A stretch of 64,000 bases of DNA from Glycomyces sp. YM15 (GCF_016918015.1 NZ_JAERMK010000003.1:133465-197464); one strand, 5' to 3'; counted from the first letter of the stretch, positions 7,472-15,694 are shown. Program-made: numbers and translations. Notes: a model not told the origin generated them from the letters alone.

Positions 7472-8341
7472 ATGGACGAATCAAGCTTGTCGGCCGAGCG
7501 TTTCGAGGAGCACCGAGGCCATCTGCGTGCGGTGGCGTACCGGATGCTCGGTTCGCTGAGCGAGGCCGACGATGCCGTGCAGGAGACCTGGATCAAGGCC
7601 GCTCGCGCCGATGTCGGCGAGGTCGAGAACCTCGCGGGCTGGCTGACGAGGGTGGTCAGCCGGGTGTGCCTGGACCAGTTGCGTTCGCGCAAGTCTCGGC
7701 GTGAGGATTCGCTCGACGAGCGGCCCGCCGAGCCCGCGGTGCGGTTGTTCCGGCGGACCGATCCCGAGGCGGAGCTGGTGATGGCCGATTCGGTCGGGTT
7801 GGCGCTCTTGGTGGTCATGGAGGCGCTGTCCCCGGTCGAGCGGTTGGCGTTCGTACTGCACGACCTGTTCTCGGTGCCGTTCGCGGAGATCGCGCCGATC
7901 GTGGACCGGAGCCCGGAGACGACGCAGCGGATCGCGAGTCGCGCGCGGCGGCGCGTGCGGGACCAGGGTGGGGCCGCCACCGGCGACCGGTTGCGGCGCT
8001 TCCGCGCGGTCGAGGCGTTCATGCGGGCCGCTCGGGACGGGGAGTTCGAGTCCCTGCTGTCGATGCTGGACCCGGAGGCCACCTACCGTCCGGACGAGGC
8101 CGCGCGGCGACTCGGCGCCGGCACCGAGATGTTCGGTGCCCGGACCATCGCGGAGCAGTTCGCCGGTGCGGGCCATTGGACGCGGGCGGTGCTGCTGGAC
8201 GGCGAGGTCGGCGTGGTCCTGGCGCCGAAGGGAAGGCTGAAGCTGGTGCTGACGGTGTCGTTCAAGGACGACCGGATCGCCGCGATCGAGGCGATCGCCG
8301 AACCGGAACGCCTGGAGGCGGTGGAGTTGCGCGTCCCCTGA
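7472..8341 (+). CDS. sigJ: ECF41-type RNA polymerase sigma factor (SigJ-like)
   Basis: A 289-residue extracytoplasmic-function sigma factor. Region 2 is seen in HLRAVAYRMLGSLSEADDAVQETWIK (about residues 15-40) with WLTRVVSRVCLDQLRS. Region 4 is SPVERLAFVLHDLFSVPFAEIAPIVDRSPETTQRIASRARRRV (about 130-172). The ~100-residue SnoaL-like extension at the C-terminus (FMRAARDGEFESLLSMLDPEATYR...) is the mark of the ECF41 group and modulates the sigma activity from within the same chain. ECF41 genes normally sit beside a carboxymuconolactone decarboxylase, oxidoreductase or epimerase gene; only a scrap of an NmrA-like oxidoreductase remains just downstream on the other strand. Confidence 0.88.
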   Translation: MDESSLSAERFEEHRGHLRAVAYRMLGSLSEADDAVQETWIKAARADVGEVENLAGWLTRVVSRVCLDQLRSRKSRREDSLDERPAEPAVRLFRRTDPEAELVMADSVGLALLVVMEALSPVERLAFVLHDLFSVPFAEIAPIVDRSPETTQRIASRARRRVRDQGGAATGDRLRRFRAVEAFMRAARDGEFESLLSMLDPEATYRPDEAARRLGAGTEMFGARTIAEQFAGAGHWTRAVLLDGEVGVVLAPKGRLKLVLTVSFKDDRIAAIEAIAEPERLEAVELRVP

Positions 8342-8349
8342 GTTCGCTC

Positions 8350-8453
8350 AGACGGCGAGATGTCGCCAGGAATCGGTCGCCGCGCAGGAACTTCTCGAGC
8401 GTCCACGGGCGATGCCCGGTGACGTGCTCGACGATGTGGCCGGTCACCGCGGC
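8350..8453 (-). pseudogene. C-terminal scrap of an NmrA-like oxidoreductase/epimerase
   Basis: On the minus strand about 35 codons read AAVTGHIVEHVTGHRPWTLEKFLRG, resembling the end of NAD(P)-binding NmrA-type proteins, where a (V)TG.PP..F..FV/A.. helix closes the chain. A stop lies in frame directly upstream (8454-8456) and the rest of the gene is absent. ECF41 sigma genes are typically next to such an oxidoreductase, so this is probably the remnant of the sigma factor's partner. The match is short. Confidence 0.4.
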
Positions 8454-8601
8454 CTAGACGGTTTTGCAAGGACCGCAACCAATTCCGCCAACCTCCGGAA
8501 TTGCGCCCCGGGCTCATTTACATTCAGGGCCGCATGTCCACCTGCCCCGCGGCCCGGAAACCCCGGGCCGCGGTCGGTATGCACCGAGAGGAACCGGGAA
8601 C

Positions 8602-9759
8602 TTGCACACGAGTCGAATCCTGGTCGCGGCGGCCTTCGGGGCCGTCGCGACCGTGACCTGGGCGCCCGCCGCCATCGCCGAACCCGACACCGAGCCGCGG
8701 TACGCGGCCGACCAGATCGCGCAGGTCGAGCCCGCCGACGTGTACCTGGAGGCGGGCGAGGCCCACCTCGTGCGCCACGAGGACGCGGCGTTCATCAAGG
8801 CCCGCTTCGACGAAGTGGTGCTCGGCTCCGGCGACACGCTCACCGTCGCGAGCCCCGACGGGGCCGAGTCCTACGTGTACGGAGCCGCCGATGTGGAGGA
8901 CGGGGAGCTGCGGGCCCTCTCGATCGAGGGCGACACCGCGGAGGTCCTGCTCCGCGACGTCGAGGACGGCGTCCCCGCGAAGGCCCGCCTCGTCGCGTAC
9001 TCGCGCGGGCTCAACGAGACCGAGCTGGCCTCGCGGCCCTCCGAATGGGAGGCCGGGCCCGAGAGCATCTGCGGGAACGACGACACGCAGAACGCCGCCT
9101 GCTACAGGGGGAACGACGTCGAGGCGTGGGAGGCCAGCCGCTCGGTGGCGCGGCTCATCATCGACGACCGGTCGTACTGCACCGCCTGGCTCGCCGACCA
9201 CGGGAACCGGCTCCTGACCAACAACCACTGCTTCACCACCAGCCGGGAAGCGCGGGTCACCGAGGTCCAGTTCAAGTACAAGTGCCGCAAGTGCGCGGGC
9301 GGGGCGATCAGCACGCCGCTCAAGGTGCGGGGTGCCAAGGTGCTGACCACGAACGCCAGGTACGACTTCACGCTGTTCACCGTGGACGACTACGCCAAGA
9401 TCGACCACCTGCCTCACCTGGAGCTCGACTCCGGGCACGCCGACAAGGGCGAGGAGGTCTTCATCCCCGAGCACCCGGGCGGCAGGCCGCTGCGGATCGC
9501 CTCGGCCAGCGACGAGGGCAAGCCCTCGCAGGGCATCGAGACCTGCCGGATCCTCGACAACCGGGCCGTCGGCTACGTCAGGGGCTCTGACCTCTCCTAT
9601 TACTGCGACACCGAGGGCGGCTCCTCCGGATCGCCCGTGATCAGCCGCTCGTCCGGAGCGGTCGTGGGCCTGCACCACCTGGGCGGCTGCCCGAACAGCG
9701 CGGTGCGGATGGACCTGATCTACCCGATGATCAAGCCGTACTTGAAGTACGACTTCTAG
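8602..9759 (+). CDS. Secreted trypsin-like serine protease
   Basis: A 385-residue exported protease of the chymotrypsin fold. The TTG at 8602 follows GAGAGGAA at a proper distance and opens a signal peptide (HTSRILVAAAFGAVATVTWAPAAIA). A ~130-residue N-terminal region of unknown fold precedes the protease domain. The catalytic triad is visible as His in LLTNNHCF (about 209), Asp in ARYDFTLF (about 256) and Ser in EGGSSGSPV (about 343). Eight or more Cys, including YKCRKC, suggest disulfides. The NNHCF and GGSSGSPV context is closest to lysyl-endopeptidase-like and glutamyl-endopeptidase-like bacterial enzymes; specificity is not assigned. A strong hairpin follows. Confidence 0.88.
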   Translation: MHTSRILVAAAFGAVATVTWAPAAIAEPDTEPRYAADQIAQVEPADVYLEAGEAHLVRHEDAAFIKARFDEVVLGSGDTLTVASPDGAESYVYGAADVEDGELRALSIEGDTAEVLLRDVEDGVPAKARLVAYSRGLNETELASRPSEWEAGPESICGNDDTQNAACYRGNDVEAWEASRSVARLIIDDRSYCTAWLADHGNRLLTNNHCFTTSREARVTEVQFKYKCRKCAGGAISTPLKVRGAKVLTTNARYDFTLFTVDDYAKIDHLPHLELDSGHADKGEEVFIPEHPGGRPLRIASASDEGKPSQGIETCRILDNRAVGYVRGSDLSYYCDTEGGSSGSPVISRSSGAVVGLHHLGGCPNSAVRMDLIYPMIKPYLKYDF

Positions 9760-9771
9760 TCGGGGCGAACG

Positions 9772-9803
9772 GCACGGGCGGCCGGATGACCCGCCGCCCG
9801 TGC
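9772..9803 (+). terminator. Terminator of the serine protease gene
   Basis: GCACGGGCGGC (9772-9782) pairs with GCCGCCCGTGC (9793-9803), a perfect 11-bp stem beginning 12 bases after the protease stop codon. It is followed by CTCTTG. Confidence 0.75.
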
Positions 9804-9962
9804 GCTCTTGCCCGAGGGGGCGCAGTTCCCGGGCCACCCCGACCTCGACCTCGGGGAAGCAGTGCTGCTCGCGGGAGCGGCGAGCGCAAGGGTTCGCGGT
9901 TCCCGATCTGCTCACAGCGAAACGTCCTGGTCCGCGGGCCGCCTCCGGACCTACGATGAGGC

Positions 9963-10367
9963 ATGGCCGAGACTGCACCCGCGTTGCCGGAGCACATCGA
10001 TCCGAAGCCGGACCGCGCGCCCCGCGACCACGCCTCCCACGACGACACCGCTCACGAGGGCGCCGCTCACGACAGTGAGCCGCTGTGGCGCGACGCCCTC
10101 GGCGAATGCCTCCGCGACCTGCGCCACGACCGCGGCGAGAAACTCACCGACACCGCCGGTCGCGCCGGGATCTCCCCGCAGTACCTCTCCGAGATCGAAC
10201 GCGGCATGAAGGACCCCTCCAGCGAGATGATCGCCGCCGTCGCCGGGGCCCTCGAACTCACCCTCACCGATCTCACCGTGGCCGTCGCCGAACGCCTGCA
10301 GTCGTTCCAGTTCTCGGCCTCCGTCGCCGCCTACGTCCACAATTCGGCGTACGCGCTGGCGGCCTAA
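9963..10367 (+). CDS. popR: PopR/ClgR-like XRE regulator with ssrA-like tail
   Basis: A 134-residue regulator of the Xre family. The helix-turn-helix is at about residues 48-85 (LRDLRHDRGEKLTDTAGRAG then ISPQYLSEIERGMKDPSSEM), close to ClgR and PopR, which activate clp genes in Actinobacteria. The protein ends in SAYALAA, nearly the ssrA degradation tag ending (YALAA). For PopR of Streptomyces the two terminal Ala residues are known to be needed for ClpP-dependent breakdown, so this tail is probably a degron that limits its own level. Its stop codon overlaps that of the convergent clpP gene by 3-4 bases. A candidate binding site lies upstream of the clpP pair at 11634. Confidence 0.78.
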   Translation: MAETAPALPEHIDPKPDRAPRDHASHDDTAHEGAAHDSEPLWRDALGECLRDLRHDRGEKLTDTAGRAGISPQYLSEIERGMKDPSSEMIAAVAGALELTLTDLTVAVAERLQSFQFSASVAAYVHNSAYALAA

Positions 10368-10951
10368 CGTTCCTGCATGACGACGTCGATGAGGCCGTAT
10401 TCCTTCGCGGCCTCGGCGGTGAACACGCGGTCCCGGTCGGTGTCGGCACGCAGCGTCTCGGCCGTCTGACCGGTGTGGCGCGAGAGGATCGACTCGATGT
10501 CGGCCCGCACCCGCACGAGCTCGTCGGCGGCGAGGATCAGGTCCGGGATCGTCCCGCGCCCCTGCGCGGCGGGCTGGTGGAGCACCATGCGGGCGTGCGG
10601 CAGGGCCGCCCGCATCCCCTCGGCCCCGGCCGCGAGCAGCACCGCGCCGACCGCGACGGCCTGGCCGACGCACGTGGTCGCCACCTTCGCCTTGATGTAC
10701 CGCATCGTGTCGTAGATGCCGAGCATCGCGCTCGGGTCGCCGCCCTCGCAGTTGATGAACAGGTTGATGGTGCGCTCGGAGTTCTCCGCGTCCAGATGGA
10801 GCAGCTGCGCGACGAGCGCGTTCGCGACCCCGGCGTCGATGCCGGTGCCCAGGTAGATGATGCGCTCCGAGAGCAGGTACGAGTAGACGTCCATGATCCG
10901 CTCGCCGCGGTCGTTCTTGGTGATGACGTTGGGGATCGAGTAGGTGCTCAT
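10364..10951 (-). CDS. ClpP-like subunit lacking the catalytic serine
   Basis: A 195-residue member of the ClpP peptidase family, second gene of a coupled pair. The His (MVLHQPAAQG) and Asp (TDRDRVF) of the triad are present. Where active ClpP has Ser in GQAAS or GMAASMG, this protein has GQAVAVGAVLL, with Ala (GCG codon) at the Ser place. The sequence around it (CVGQA...AVLLAAGAEG) follows the ClpP2-like branch of Actinobacteria. It should still assemble into rings but not cut peptides, like ClpR-type subunits elsewhere. The start ATG overlaps the stop of the upstream clpP (ATGA), so the two are translated together, consistent with mixed tetradecamers. It corresponds by context to clpP3/clpP4 of Streptomyces. 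Confidence 0.85.
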   Translation of the reverse strand: MSTYSIPNVITKNDRGERIMDVYSYLLSERIIYLGTGIDAGVANALVAQLLHLDAENSERTINLFINCEGGDPSAMLGIYDTMRYIKAKVATTCVGQAVAVGAVLLAAGAEGMRAALPHARMVLHQPAAQGRGTIPDLILAADELVRVRADIESILSRHTGQTAETLRADTDRDRVFTAEAAKEYGLIDVVMQER

Positions 10952-11577
10952 GCGGAGGCTCCTTCGCGGGTGAGGCCGAGCCCGACGCTGCGGCGCGTTT
11001 GCGGGGCGATCTCGTCGAACGCGGCCACCACGCCGTCGACGAAGCCGTAATCGAGGGCTTCGGCGGCGGTGTACCAGCGGTCGTGGAGGGAGTCCTCGAA
11101 GATCCGCTCGATGGGCTGGCCGGTGTCCTCGGCGATGAGGCCGAGCACCGTGTCGCGGGTGTGGCGCAGGTCGTTGGCCTGCAGTTCGATGTCGACGGCG
11201 GCACCGGCGATCCCGGCCGAGCCCTGGTGCATCAGGACGCGGGCATGCGGCAGCGCGCGGCGCTTGCCCTTCGTGCCGGCCGAGAGCAGGAACTGGCCCG
11301 CGCTGCACGCCAAGCCGAGCACCAATGTGGAGACATCACAGGGGATGAGCCGCATGACGTCGCGGATCGCGAGCATCGAGGGGACCGATCCGCCCGGGGA
11401 GTGGATCCACAGTGCGATGTCGGCGGAGGCGTTCTCGCCCGCGAGGGAGAGCATCTGCGTGGCCAGCAGCGTCCCGTTGTCGTCGTCCAGCGCGCCGTCG
11501 AGGACGAGCACGCGCTGCTGGTACAGCTCGCGCCTGGCCCGGTCGTCGAACAGCGGCGGTTTCCCGTTTTCACTCAT
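10948..11577 (-). CDS. clpP: ATP-dependent Clp protease proteolytic subunit
   Basis: A 209-residue ClpP with a complete triad: Ser in GLACSAGQFLLSAG (about 103), His in HARVLMHQG (about 128) and Asp in SLHDRWY (about 177). The fold landmarks ALWIHSPGGSV and AIRDVMRLI are normal. It resembles the ClpP1-like branch and is the first gene of the pair, and the partner at 10364 has lost its Ser. The N-terminus (MSENGKPPLFDDRARRELYQQRVLVL) is usual for the family. A GGAGG lies very close to the ATG, so an unusual spacing or another start is possible. Regulation by the convergent PopR-like protein is likely. Confidence 0.9.
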   Translation of the reverse strand: MSENGKPPLFDDRARRELYQQRVLVLDGALDDDNGTLLATQMLSLAGENASADIALWIHSPGGSVPSMLAIRDVMRLIPCDVSTLVLGLACSAGQFLLSAGTKGKRRALPHARVLMHQGSAGIAGAAVDIELQANDLRHTRDTVLGLIAEDTGQPIERIFEDSLHDRWYTAAEALDYGFVDGVVAAFDEIAPQTRRSVGLGLTREGASA

Positions 11578-11633
11578 GCCTCCACGATGCGGCCCCGCGA
11601 GCCGCGGCGGCAACCGGTTCCGCCTGCAGCGGA

Positions 11634-11648
11634 TCTGCTCTGAGCAGC
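11634..11648. promoter_or_regulatory. Candidate PopR operator upstream of the clpP pair
   Basis: TCTGCT-CTG-AGCAGC is an interrupted palindrome of 6+3+6 bases, 57 bases before the clpP start. It matches the outer bases of the PopR box I recall from Streptomyces (TCTGCC-3N-GGCAGA). With a PopR-like gene next door this is a good candidate activator site. The consensus is from memory and was not checked. Confidence 0.5.
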
Positions 11649-11693
11649 GCGAAACTCCCGCGAGCCGGCCCCTTCGCTGCTTAGGCTCCACGC

Positions 11694-12221
11694 ATGACCA
11701 GATGGATACGACACCAGCGCGCCTGCGCGCTCGCCGCTGCCGCGTTCGCCCTGTTCGGAGCCGCCGCGTGCGGTGACTCCGATTCGGACGACGGAGGCTC
11801 GCCCTACGGCGCGCCCACCACGACCGCATCGCCCACCGACGAGGGCACCGCCGAGGTCGCGGCCTCGCTCGCCACGGACACCGACGATGAGCTCGGGGAG
11901 TTCCTGGTCGACAACGACGGGATGGCGCTCTACCTGTTCACGCCCGACACGACCAGCGAGTCGACCTGCTACGACGAGTGCGCGACGAAGTGGCCGCCGC
12001 TGCTGACCGACACCGAGGACGTCACCGTCGGCGACGGTGTGGACGCGGGGCTCATCGGCACGACCGAGCGTACGGACGGGACGATGCAGGTCACCTACAA
12101 CGACCACCCGCTGTACTACTACGCGGACGACAAGGAGCCGGGTGATACGGAGGGGCAGGGTGTGCAGGACATCTGGTGGGTGGTGAACCCGGCCGGCGAG
12201 GGCGTCACCACCAAGAACTAG
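11694..12221 (+). CDS. Lipoprotein of the COG4315 secreted-repeat family
   Basis: A 175-residue lipoprotein. A basic N-terminus and hydrophobic helix end in a lipobox (FGAAAC, Cys at about 24), followed by an Asp/Ser/Thr/Pro linker. The mature part carries the Lipoprotein_15 (COG4315) pattern twice: LGEFLVDNDGMALYLFTPDTTSESTCYDECATKWPPLLT, then VTYNDHPLYYYADDKEPGDTEGQGVQDIWWVV. Function in this family is unknown; some members lie near electron-transfer genes. It is convergent with the two-component regulator gene, whose stop overlaps its own. Confidence 0.85.
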   Translation: MTRWIRHQRACALAAAAFALFGAAACGDSDSDDGGSPYGAPTTTASPTDEGTAEVAASLATDTDDELGEFLVDNDGMALYLFTPDTTSESTCYDECATKWPPLLTDTEDVTVGDGVDAGLIGTTERTDGTMQVTYNDHPLYYYADDKEPGDTEGQGVQDIWWVVNPAGEGVTTKN

Positions 12222-12907
12222 GGATGGGGGCCGTCCGCGCGGCGCCAGCGGTAGCGGCGCTCCGGGCGGCCCCGCCCCGCGTACTTCAGCGCCACCTCGG
12301 CGCGGCCGGTGTCGGCCAGCTGCTCCAGGTAGCGGCGGGCGCTCACCCGTGAGACGCCGATCTGCTCGGCGCATTCGGCGGCCGACAGGGTCCCTTCGGC
12401 CTCGCGCAGCGCCGTCTCCACGAGTTTCGCGGTCTCGCTGCTGAGCCCCTTGGGCAGCATCGCGATCGGCCCGGTGGCGGGCCGGTCGAAGGCCCGGTCC
12501 ACGTCGGCCTGGTCGCGCACGGCGGCCGCGGCGAGGCCGGCCCGCCGGTTGGCGTACTGCTCGAGGCGTTCGGTGAAGTCGTCGAAGCTGAAGGGCTTGA
12601 GCAGGTAGGAGACGACGCCGAGGCGCACGGCCGCGCGCACCGCCTCCGCTTCGCGGGCCGCCGAGATCACCAGGACGTCGCATTCGTGGCCTTCGGCCCG
12701 CATCCGCCTCAGCAGGTCGAGACCGAACGCGTCGGGCAGGTACAGGTCGAGGAGCACCAGGTCGGGCTTGTGCTCGGCGAGGGCCGCGAGGGTCTCCTCG
12801 CCCGTGCGGGCGCAGGCGACGACCCGGAAGCCGGGAGTGCGTTCGACGAAGCCCCGGTGGATGTTGACCAGCCGGAAGTCGTCGTCGACGACCAGCACAT
12901 CGATCAT
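12218..12907 (-). CDS. CitB/DcuR-type response regulator
   Basis: A 229-residue response regulator. The receiver domain shows the acidic pocket (VLVVDDD), the phosphoacceptor Asp in DLVLLDLYLP (about residue 54), Thr/Ser in LVISAA and the conserved Lys in LLKPFSFDDF. The C-terminal half has a winged or HTH segment CAEQIGVSRVSARRYLEQL (about 180-200), as in CitB/DpiA/DcuR proteins that answer to di- and tricarboxylates. Its ATG overlaps the stop of the sensor kinase (ATGA). With the divergent tctCBA genes it most likely switches on tricarboxylate uptake. Confidence 0.9.
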   Translation of the reverse strand: MIDVLVVDDDFRLVNIHRGFVERTPGFRVVACARTGEETLAALAEHKPDLVLLDLYLPDAFGLDLLRRMRAEGHECDVLVISAAREAEAVRAAVRLGVVSYLLKPFSFDDFTERLEQYANRRAGLAAAAVRDQADVDRAFDRPATGPIAMLPKGLSSETAKLVETALREAEGTLSAAECAEQIGVSRVSARRYLEQLADTGRAEVALKYAGRGRPERRYRWRRADGPHP

Positions 12908-14619
12908 GTCGGTTCCTTCACCGGGCGGGCGGATTCGAGCGGGGCGGCGTCGTTCCTCAGGGCGGAGTCGTGGAGGAGCGGCAGGACCGCGGTGAAGCGG
13001 GCGCCCTGTTCGGTGTGCTCCAGGGTCACGGAGCCGCCGTGATGCTCGCACACGAGCCTGGTCAGCGCAAGTCCGATGCCGTGCTCCCCGGCCGCGGCCT
13101 TGGTGGTGTAGCCGTGCGCGAAGACCTCCTCGGCGGTCTCGGGCGGCACGCCGGGACCGGAGTCGTCGACGGTGATGTGCACGGTCCCTTCGTGTTCGCG
13201 GATCGAGACGGCCACCCACGCGTCCGTGTCGCTGCGGCGCGGGAGGGGCGCGTCGCGCGCGTGGGAGGCGGCGGCCTCGACGGCGTTGTCGACGAGGTTG
13301 CCGAGGACGGTGCCGACGTCGGCCGAGTCCTCGTGTGCCAGCGGCGCGAGCGCGCTCTCCGCGACGATGTCGAGACGCACCCGCCGCTCGGAGGCCTGCG
13401 CGGACTTCGCCATGAGCAGCGCGGCGATCGCCTTGTCGCGGATGGGTTCGGCGATGTGCAGGTCGAGGGACTGGCGGTGCCGGTTGAGGGCGTCGATATA
13501 GGCCACGACCTCCTCCTGCTCGCCGATCTGGATGAGCCCGGAGATGGTGTGGAGCTTGTTGTCGAACTCGTGCGCCTGGGCCCGCAACGCCTCGGCGGTC
13601 GAGCGGAAGGACCCGAGGTCGCGTTCGAGCTGGACGAGCTCGGTGCGGTCGCGGAGGGTGGCGACCGAGCCGAGCGGGCGGCCGTCCTTCGCGACGGGCA
13701 TCCGGTTGACGACCAGCACCCGATTGCCCTGCAGCACGACCTGGTCGGGGCCTTCGGCCGCGCCGGTGAGGACGTCGCGCAGGCGCGCGGTGAGGTCGAG
13801 CTCGTCGACCGTGGCGCCGACGGCGGTGTCGGGCAGGTCGAGGAGGCGGCGGGCCACGGCGTTGACGAGGGTGACGCGGTGCTGCTCGTCGAGGGCGACG
13901 ACGCCTTCGGCGATCCCGTAGAGCATCGCCTCGCGGTGCTCGGCGAGCCCGGCGATCTCGCGCGGCTCCATGCCGAAGGTCTGGCGTTTGATGCGGCGGG
14001 CCAGCAGCCAGGACCCGGCGACGCCGAGCGCCGAGGCGATCCCCAGGTAGAGCAGCAGGTTCGGGCTGTCCCCGGCGAGCAGCGCGGCCGCCGAGGGCAC
14101 TTCCTGGCCGACGACGGCGACGCCGAGGAGGTCGTAGTCCGCGTCGTCGATCACCGGCGCCTGCCCGACGAGTTCGGTGCGGCCGCCCAGCTCGATCTCG
14201 CCCCGCCAGCCGCGACCGTCGAGCACGCCCGGACCGAGCGGCAGTTCGGTGCCGATGAGCAGCGGGTTCGTGGACGCGACGACCTCGCCGTCGGCGTCGG
14301 CGATCGTCACCGAGGACACCTGCCAGCGCTCGAGGCTCGACTGGATCTCGGGCGCGAGGGTCTGCGCGGGTACCGGCTCGGGCAGGCGGCCGCGCACGAG
14401 GTCCGCAGCGGCGAGGCTCTCGGCGAGCTGGGTGACGCGGCGGCCCTGCTCGATGGTGAACAGCGCCTGCGATTGCGCGATCGAGACGCCGGCGACGGCG
14501 GCGAGCACGAGGAGGATCACCGTCAGCTGGAAGACGAGGAGCTGACCGGCGAGGGTCGGGCGGCGCGAGAGGCGCAGTCGGGGCCTGAACACAATGAACT
14601 CAATGATCGTTACGGACAC
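12904..14619 (-). CDS. CitA/DcuS-type sensor histidine kinase
   Basis: A sensor kinase of up to 571 residues for di- or tricarboxylates. Order: transmembrane helix (about 28-48), an extracytoplasmic Cache/PAS-like sensing domain (about 50-180), a second helix (LLLYLGIASALGVAGSWLLA), a cytoplasmic PAS (LYGIAEGVVALDEQHRVTLVN), the SpoOB-like dimer domain with the phosphorylated His in AHEFDNKLHTISGL, and the ATPase domain with NLVDNAVEAA, DSGPGVPPE and GIGLALTRL. Two GTG starts are possible, 14619 and 14592, and neither has a convincing ribosome-binding site. It is translationally coupled to the response regulator and divergent from tctC, so ligand and transported substrate are probably the same. 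Confidence 0.9.
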   Translation of the reverse strand: MSVTIIEFIVFRPRLRLSRRPTLAGQLLVFQLTVILLVLAAVAGVSIAQSQALFTIEQGRRVTQLAESLAAADLVRGRLPEPVPAQTLAPEIQSSLERWQVSSVTIADADGEVVASTNPLLIGTELPLGPGVLDGRGWRGEIELGGRTELVGQAPVIDDADYDLLGVAVVGQEVPSAAALLAGDSPNLLLYLGIASALGVAGSWLLARRIKRQTFGMEPREIAGLAEHREAMLYGIAEGVVALDEQHRVTLVNAVARRLLDLPDTAVGATVDELDLTARLRDVLTGAAEGPDQVVLQGNRVLVVNRMPVAKDGRPLGSVATLRDRTELVQLERDLGSFRSTAEALRAQAHEFDNKLHTISGLIQIGEQEEVVAYIDALNRHRQSLDLHIAEPIRDKAIAALLMAKSAQASERRVRLDIVAESALAPLAHEDSADVGTVLGNLVDNAVEAAASHARDAPLPRRSDTDAWVAVSIREHEGTVHITVDDSGPGVPPETAEEVFAHGYTTKAAAGEHGIGLALTRLVCEHHGGSVTLEHTEQGARFTAVLPLLHDSALRNDAAPLESARPVKEPT

Positions 14620-14686
14620 AAGGCTGACGTCGGGGCCGCGCCAGGGTGACCATCGTCTCTCACACCACCCTCGAAATGAAAGAGCA

Positions 14687-15694
14687 ATGACGATGAAATT
14701 TCACCGGAGGGCCTTCCTCAGCGCTGCGGCGGCCGTCCCCGCCCTTGCGGCGGCCTCGGCCTGCGGCGTCACCGCCGACGACGCCGGCGGCGACGGCGGC
14801 GGCCCGCTCACGGGCCTGCGCATCATGGTTCCCAACAGCCCCGGCGGCGGCTACGACACGACCGCCCGCTCGATCGCGCGGATCATGGAGGACGAAGCGA
14901 TCGCCAAGGGCATCGAGGTGTTCAACCTCGAAGGCGCCGGCGGGACCGTCGGCCTCCAGCGCACCGTGAGCGAGTCCGGCAACGGCGAGCTCGCCATGCA
15001 GATGGGTCTGGGCGTCGTGGGCGCCTCCTACACGCAGAACTCCGAGGCGAAGCTGACCGGGACCACCCCGCTCGCCAAGCTCGTGGAGGAGTCCGGCGCC
15101 ATCGTCGTGCCCGTCAATTCCCCGTACCAGTCGATCGACGACCTGGTCGCGGCCTGGTCGGCGGACCTCGCCGGCGTCACCGTCGGCGGCGGCTCCTCTC
15201 CCGGCGGGCCCGACCACCTGCTGCCGATGCAGCTCGCGGGGGCCGTCGGCATCGACCCGACCAAGGTCAACTACGTGTCCTACGACGGCGGCGGCGAGCT
15301 GCTGCCCGCGCTGCTGGGCGAGAAGATCAGCTTCGGCGCGAGCGGCGTGGGCGAGTTCATCGACCAGATCGACGCCGGGCAGCTGCGGGTCCTCGCCGTC
15401 TCCGGGGCCGAGCGGGTGTCGCTCGTGCCCGACGCGCCGACGCTCGTCGAGTCCGGCATCGACCTGGAGTTCACGAACTGGCGCGGCTGGGTCGCGCCTC
15501 CGGAGATCGAGGACGCCGACCGCGACAAGTGGATCGACGCGCTCACCGCCATGCACGACTCCGCCGCGTGGCAGGAGGAGCTCGAGAAGCAGGGCTGGAC
15601 CGACGCGTTCGTCACCGGCGACGACTTCGCCCAGTTCCTGGAGGAGCAGGACCAGCGCGTCGCCGACGTCCTCACCGAACTGGGCCTGGCATGA
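14687..15694 (+). CDS. tctC: Tripartite tricarboxylate transporter substrate-binding lipoprotein
   Basis: A 335-residue extracytoplasmic binding protein of the TctC (Bug) family. The N-terminus has both a twin-arginine-like start (HRRAFLSAAAAVPALA) and a lipobox (ASAC), so the mature protein is lipid-anchored. The family core begins LRIMVPNSPGGGYDTTARSIA, the classical loop that binds the carboxylate, and continues with VTVGGGSSPGGPDH and SGVGEFIDQIDAGQLRVLAVS. ATG 14687 with GAAAGAG upstream is preferred to longer readings. It heads the tctCBA operon (ATGA overlap with tctB), divergent from its citrate-type two-component system. Citrate or a related acid is the likely ligand. Confidence 0.92.
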   Translation: MTMKFHRRAFLSAAAAVPALAAASACGVTADDAGGDGGGPLTGLRIMVPNSPGGGYDTTARSIARIMEDEAIAKGIEVFNLEGAGGTVGLQRTVSESGNGELAMQMGLGVVGASYTQNSEAKLTGTTPLAKLVEESGAIVVPVNSPYQSIDDLVAAWSADLAGVTVGGGSSPGGPDHLLPMQLAGAVGIDPTKVNYVSYDGGGELLPALLGEKISFGASGVGEFIDQIDAGQLRVLAVSGAERVSLVPDAPTLVESGIDLEFTNWRGWVAPPEIEDADRDKWIDALTAMHDSAAWQEELEKQGWTDAFVTGDDFAQFLEEQDQRVADVLTELGLA

